Assembly (NCBI GenBank): GCA_033557465.1 | Contig: CM066031.1 | Location: 172,763,043 to 172,827,042, forward strand | Source of the DNA: Ichthyophis bannanicus | Taxonomy: Eukaryota; Chordata; Amphibia; Gymnophiona; Ichthyophiidae | Direction: 5' to 3' | Length of the DNA stretch: 64,000 nt | Shown here: positions 62,634-64,000 of the stretch, piece by piece | How the letters are laid out: the number at the start of each line of letters is the position of its first letter | Position numbering within the stretch: the first letter of the stretch is position 1 | Position numbers and translations under genes: made by a program | The notes under the pieces: model-generated | Seen by the model: the letters and a program-made list of their open reading frames with translations, nothing else | Databases searched by the model: none | What the model was told of the DNA's origin: nothing

Positions 62634-63190
62634 AATTCTATTCACATGTACATTGCATTAATACTTGATGGGTGATTTACATGCTATCTGCATTAGCACA
62701 CAGCATCTCTTTCATAGACCCAGCTGTTGACCTAAGTAGACGGATTGAAGGAGGTTGCTTTACCATGTGCCATGGTTTTCAGAGTACACTGTGCATTGGC
62801 CATTGAGTGTAGCCTTCACAGAGTGGGCCTGTGGCATGCTATTCCTTGTCCATAATTGAGGTGTGAATGGTGTTCATCAGATACTTACATCCCATCCCTT
62901 ATAACCATTGGCTGTACTGCCTCCCTTACTGCTGGCTTGTGACCCTGTTAGAGTACAACAATGCTGCTTCTCTGCCCCCTCCCCTCTCAGCCTAACTCCT
63001 GACTTTGTGGGATGTGTAGCAAATTGCCAGACACTGTCATGCCATCAGAGGTGGTAGCAGCGCTTTGTACTGCCGCACTACTATTGGTGACAAAAGTTAT
63101 GTTGCTTATGTGAGTCAACACAAAGAGTCAGTGGGATTCATACTGTCATACTGTGAATAACCATATTGCTTCTCATAGCATAAGGCAGAT
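62634..63190. other. No gene seen
   Basis: Unassigned DNA between copy C and the possible transposase exon. No long frame or repeat is recognised. Confidence 0.4.
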
Positions 63191-63243
63191 ACAACTGTGC
63201 ATATGGAGTTGGCTCCTGCTACCAAACATGTCTTTGTCTTGCA

Positions 63244-63388
63244 GTTTTTGTGTCCCACACTTGCTGCAATGAACATCAGTGCCAAGGTGGTCACCGGGCC
63301 CTTTGCAGATAGACACGCATACCACTGCACTTTCTATGGAGGCTTGCTGAATCTGTCAGGCCATGATGACTGTTCATTCTTTCAGTGA
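63244..63388 (+). pseudogene. Possible Harbinger-type transposase exon remnant
   Basis: TTGTCTTGCAG at about 63234-63244 resembles a splice acceptor. The frame after it reads FLCPTLAAMNISAKVVTGPF, then ADRHAYHCTFYGGLLNLSG, then stops at 63386-63388. The spacing resembles the VVCDA...I..VVA..PGS.HDA.I...S.L.. block around the second catalytic Asp of PIF/Harbinger transposases, but key residues (PGS, HDA) are changed to PFA and HAY. The assignment is speculative; if right, this is a dead exon. No other transposase block was found nearby. Confidence 0.3.
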
Positions 63389-63399
63389 TCATGTCCTGG

Positions 63400-64000
63400 G
63401 GATTACTGTCAAACAAAATAAAGTACTCTGGATCTATTACATGAATGGGTAATTTGACTTTATCGAAAAGTTTACAAATCAACTTACTCACAATGTTTTA
63501 TAATGACTGACGTGGTCTCAGACTCTCGGCTCCCAGAACTGCCATAGGCTAATCATATGGAGCCCATTTTTGCATCAACAACCCGTGATGTCCAGTCATA
63601 AGATGTAGTAAGTCTTTGAAAAATTCTATTTCAATTTCAATTTCGTAGTTTCAAATCTCAAAATGAACACAAGATTGCATAGAAGGAAAAATAGTGCTTA
63701 ACTTTCATTGTCGCTCCCAACGCTACCAACAGCGCTCTATTTGCGTTTCACCAATTTGGTTTCTTCAGGGGTTGACTTGAAGGCACTATAATGCAATCCA
63801 ACATGAATCTAATCAATATATACTTTCTGAGTTCTGTTCCAGGTCTACAGATAACAGTAAATGAAACAACATACCTATCTGGCGACTGGATGGTATCTCT
63901 TATTATCAAGCCGAATCTCAAACTTTCTATTGAACGGTTTATTTTCTACTGGCTTTTTCAACACTGCGCATGCGATGTAGAGTTTCATATGGGGATTTTA
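63400..64000. other. Unassigned; possible Penelope-like terminal sequence
   Basis: The phrase GCGCTCTATTTGCGTTTCAC near 63730 and GGTTTCTTCAGGGG resemble leader sequences that precede Penelope-type frames (compare CGCCCGAAACGCAGTGCTG at 33827). No coding frame follows within the window. Low confidence. Confidence 0.25.

Overview
This window is vertebrate nuclear DNA made almost entirely of transposable elements and repeats, with one convincing cellular gene. The features point to an amphibian, plausibly a caecilian: a single-exon beta-gamma-crystallin/aerolysin-like gene of the amphibian skin-protein/betagamma-CAT alpha type, plus CR1, L2, DIRS, Penelope, hAT and PIF/Harbinger-like elements together. 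The lineage call is inference from remembered families, not from a search.

Layout. 1-9221 is a repeat-rich block ending in a terminal inverted repeat (TIR) of a PIF/Harbinger-like element (copy B, left end outside the window). It holds a 93-bp satellite cut by a 371-bp hAT MITE, a minus-strand Myb/SANT-like exon with a splice donor, a tandem duplication of about 1.8 kb, tRNA-like modules and a 300-bp palindrome. 9222-19655 carries AT-rich duplicated DNA, two CR1 fragments facing each other, L2-type LINE fragments (one preceded by a tandem array of about 155 bp), CORE-SINEs and a palindromic MITE. 20164-21284 is the cellular gene. 21680-25363 is an L2 tail and a 2.56-kb hAT element with perfect 8-bp target duplications, a 400-bp palindrome and a G-rich minisatellite. 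26410-34311 is an L1-type ORF1 remnant and a minus-strand CR1 invaded by a CORE-SINE, a short DNA element and a Penelope-like element; the Penelope element is itself split by a 1.48-kb TG...CA element. 36217-38838 is a second Harbinger-like element (A). 39634-41360 is a broken minus-strand gene of a zinc-cluster transposon-like family. 41943-49534 contains CR1 and L2 LINEs, with a largely intact L2 ORF nested in a minus-strand CR1. 49535-58066 is an inverted second copy of the palindromic hAT, joined to a DIRS-like retrotransposon with gag, RT-RNase H and tyrosine recombinase frames. 58851-62630 is the third Harbinger-like element (C), with a possible transposase exon remnant just beyond it.

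How the parts work together. The DIRS genes form one retrotransposition unit: RT-RNase H and recombinase overlap by ATGA. The Myb/SANT exon is what an autonomous Harbinger element needs beside its transposase, and copies A and C look like internally deleted passengers of the same family. The crystallin/aerolysin gene is independent of the transposons around it. Nesting gives a relative order of insertions (satellite before hAT MITE; CR1 before Penelope before the 1.48-kb element; CR1 before L2). All coordinates of decayed elements are approximate by tens of bases unless a target-site duplication is stated.
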